In this document: positions 63,331-64,000 of the stretch, piece after piece
How positions within the stretch are numbered: position 1 is the first letter of the stretch
How the letters are laid out: every line of letters starts with the position of its first letter
Assembly (NCBI RefSeq): GCF_002019605.1
Contig: NZ_KV917368.1
Coordinates: forward strand, 4,571,070-4,635,069
Length of the DNA stretch: 64,000 nt
Origin: Alkalihalobacterium alkalinitrilicum
GTDB taxonomy: Bacteria > Bacillota > Bacilli > Bacillales > Bacillaceae_F
Direction: 5' to 3'
Made by a program: the position numbers and the translations under genes
Notes under the pieces: model-generated
Seen by the model: only the letters and a program-made list of their open reading frames with translations
The model's database searches: none
What the model was told of the DNA's origin: nothing

Positions 63331-63936
63331 ATGATTATAGGGTTAACGGGTGGGATTTCCAGTGGAAAAAGTACCGTATCAAATTTAATCTCTACTATAG
63401 GGATCCCAATTATTGATGCAGATGTTATTGCAAGGGAAGTTGTGGAACCTGGTGAAAGTGCATATGAACAAATCGTTGCTCATTTTGGAAGTCGCGTGTT
63501 ACAAGAGGATGGGACGATTGCACGTAAACGATTAGGTGAAATTATTTTTAACGATGAAAATGAGCGAACGGTCCTAAATTCCATTGTTCATCCTGCCATT
63601 AGAAAACGAATGTTGGAAACTAAAGATCGATTACTGGCAGATGGTTATTCTGTTGTTGTGTATGACATCCCGTTATTATTTGAAAGTGATTTAAGGCATA
63701 TGGTCGATAAAATCCTTCTAGTTTATGTAGACGAACATGTTCAATTAGAAAGATTAATGGAGCGAGATCAGTCAACAAAAGAAGAGGCATTAAGCCGGAT
63801 CAATTCACAAATGCCTTTAAAGGACAAATGTCAATTATCTGATGAAGTAATCAATAATAATGGCTCTCTAGAAGAAACAAAACAACAGTTAATAGATATC
63901 TTAACAAAATGGGAAGTAAAATACGATAAGCACTAG
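63331..63936 (+). CDS. coaE: Dephospho-CoA kinase
   Basis: Last step of coenzyme A synthesis: phosphorylates the ribose 3'-OH of dephospho-CoA. P-loop GLTGGISSGKSTV (~4-16), DADVIAREVVEPG (~31-43), VHPAIRKRM and DIPLLFES (~112-119). 201 residues, standard. Start ATG after AAAGGGGATAG. The last of the polA-mutM-ytaF-coaE group, though repeat C separates it from ytaF. Terminator overlaps its stop. Confidence 0.97.
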   Translation: MIIGLTGGISSGKSTVSNLISTIGIPIIDADVIAREVVEPGESAYEQIVAHFGSRVLQEDGTIARKRLGEIIFNDENERTVLNSIVHPAIRKRMLETKDRLLADGYSVVVYDIPLLFESDLRHMVDKILLVYVDEHVQLERLMERDQSTKEEALSRINSQMPLKDKCQLSDEVINNNGSLEETKQQLIDILTKWEVKYDKH

Positions 63937-63957
63937 GAGGAAATCCTGGTGTTTTTT
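63931..63957 (+). terminator. Intrinsic terminator after coaE
   Basis: CACTAGGA pairs with TCCTGGTG (one G-U) around GGAAA, then six Ts. It includes the coaE stop codon. Confidence 0.88.
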
Positions 63958-64000
63958 CTTTTGTGTAGTTTCATTGGACCAAGAGTAATGAATAGTAACA

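Overview
This is a 64 kb stretch of a low-GC, endospore-forming Firmicute of the family Bacillaceae. Gene order follows the ezrA to polA segment of the Bacillus subtilis chromosome closely: ezrA, braB/brnQ, nifZ, thiI, sspA, ytcI, ytcJ, nadF2, sppA, yteJ, ytfI-ytfJ, tpx, ytxK, ackA, argGH, ald, ytkL, ytoI, ytpI, nrnA, ytrHI, dnaE, ytsJ, accDA, pfkA, pyk, fxsA, ytvI, ytwI, citZ-icd-mdh, phoPR, polA, mutM, ytaF, coaE. Sporulation genes (sspA, ytfJ, ytrH, ytrI, ytvI, ytaF) confirm a spore former. The hflKC insertion and several dispersed repeats set it apart from B. subtilis itself, and an alkaliphilic or related Bacillus would fit. The species is an inference.

Layout. 1-7.2 kb: cell division (ezrA), amino-acid transport (brnQ), a complete IS256-family insertion with an 8-bp target duplication, the thiouridine/thiamine sulfur pair nifZ-thiI, and a spore DNA-protecting protein. 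7.3-17.8 kb: acyl-CoA synthetase, amidohydrolase, NAD kinase, signal peptide peptidase, RDD protein, the forespore pair ytfI-ytfJ, thiol peroxidase, a broken NERD-domain gene and ytxK. 18-31.8 kb: acetate kinase, a YhaM-like nuclease operon carrying a fossil of a Lon-like protease, argGH behind two ARG boxes, an ATP-grasp enzyme, a universal stress protein, SDR, alanine dehydrogenase, a YitT transporter-like protein and a metallo-hydrolase. 31.8-36.7 kb: a candidate structured RNA, ytoI, ytpI, nrnA and ytrHI. 36.8-47.6 kb: dnaE, malic enzyme with its likely FadR-type regulator, accDA, pfkA, pyk and fxsA, which together control pyruvate, malonyl-CoA and glycolytic flux. 47.8-64 kb: ytvI, ytwI, TCA genes citZ-icd-mdh, the phosphate two-component system phoPR behind a PHO box, hflKC behind a near-perfect sigma-W promoter, and the DNA repair cluster polA-mutM-ytaF-coaE.

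Most of the window is ordinary core chromosome. The unusual material is between genes. One repeat family (A, six copies, ~105-155 bp, all on the + strand) folds into one or two hairpins. A second family (B, four copies, ~115-130 bp, both strands) begins at or inside the stop codon of a neighbouring gene in three of four cases. A third element (C, ~180 bp) follows ytaF and is bounded by exact 22-bp direct repeats. A structured ~91-nt segment before a small membrane-protein gene can adopt two exclusive folds. The IS256 transposase start is buried in a fold-back structure. I see no CRISPR array, tRNA, rRNA, prophage or recognisable defence island.
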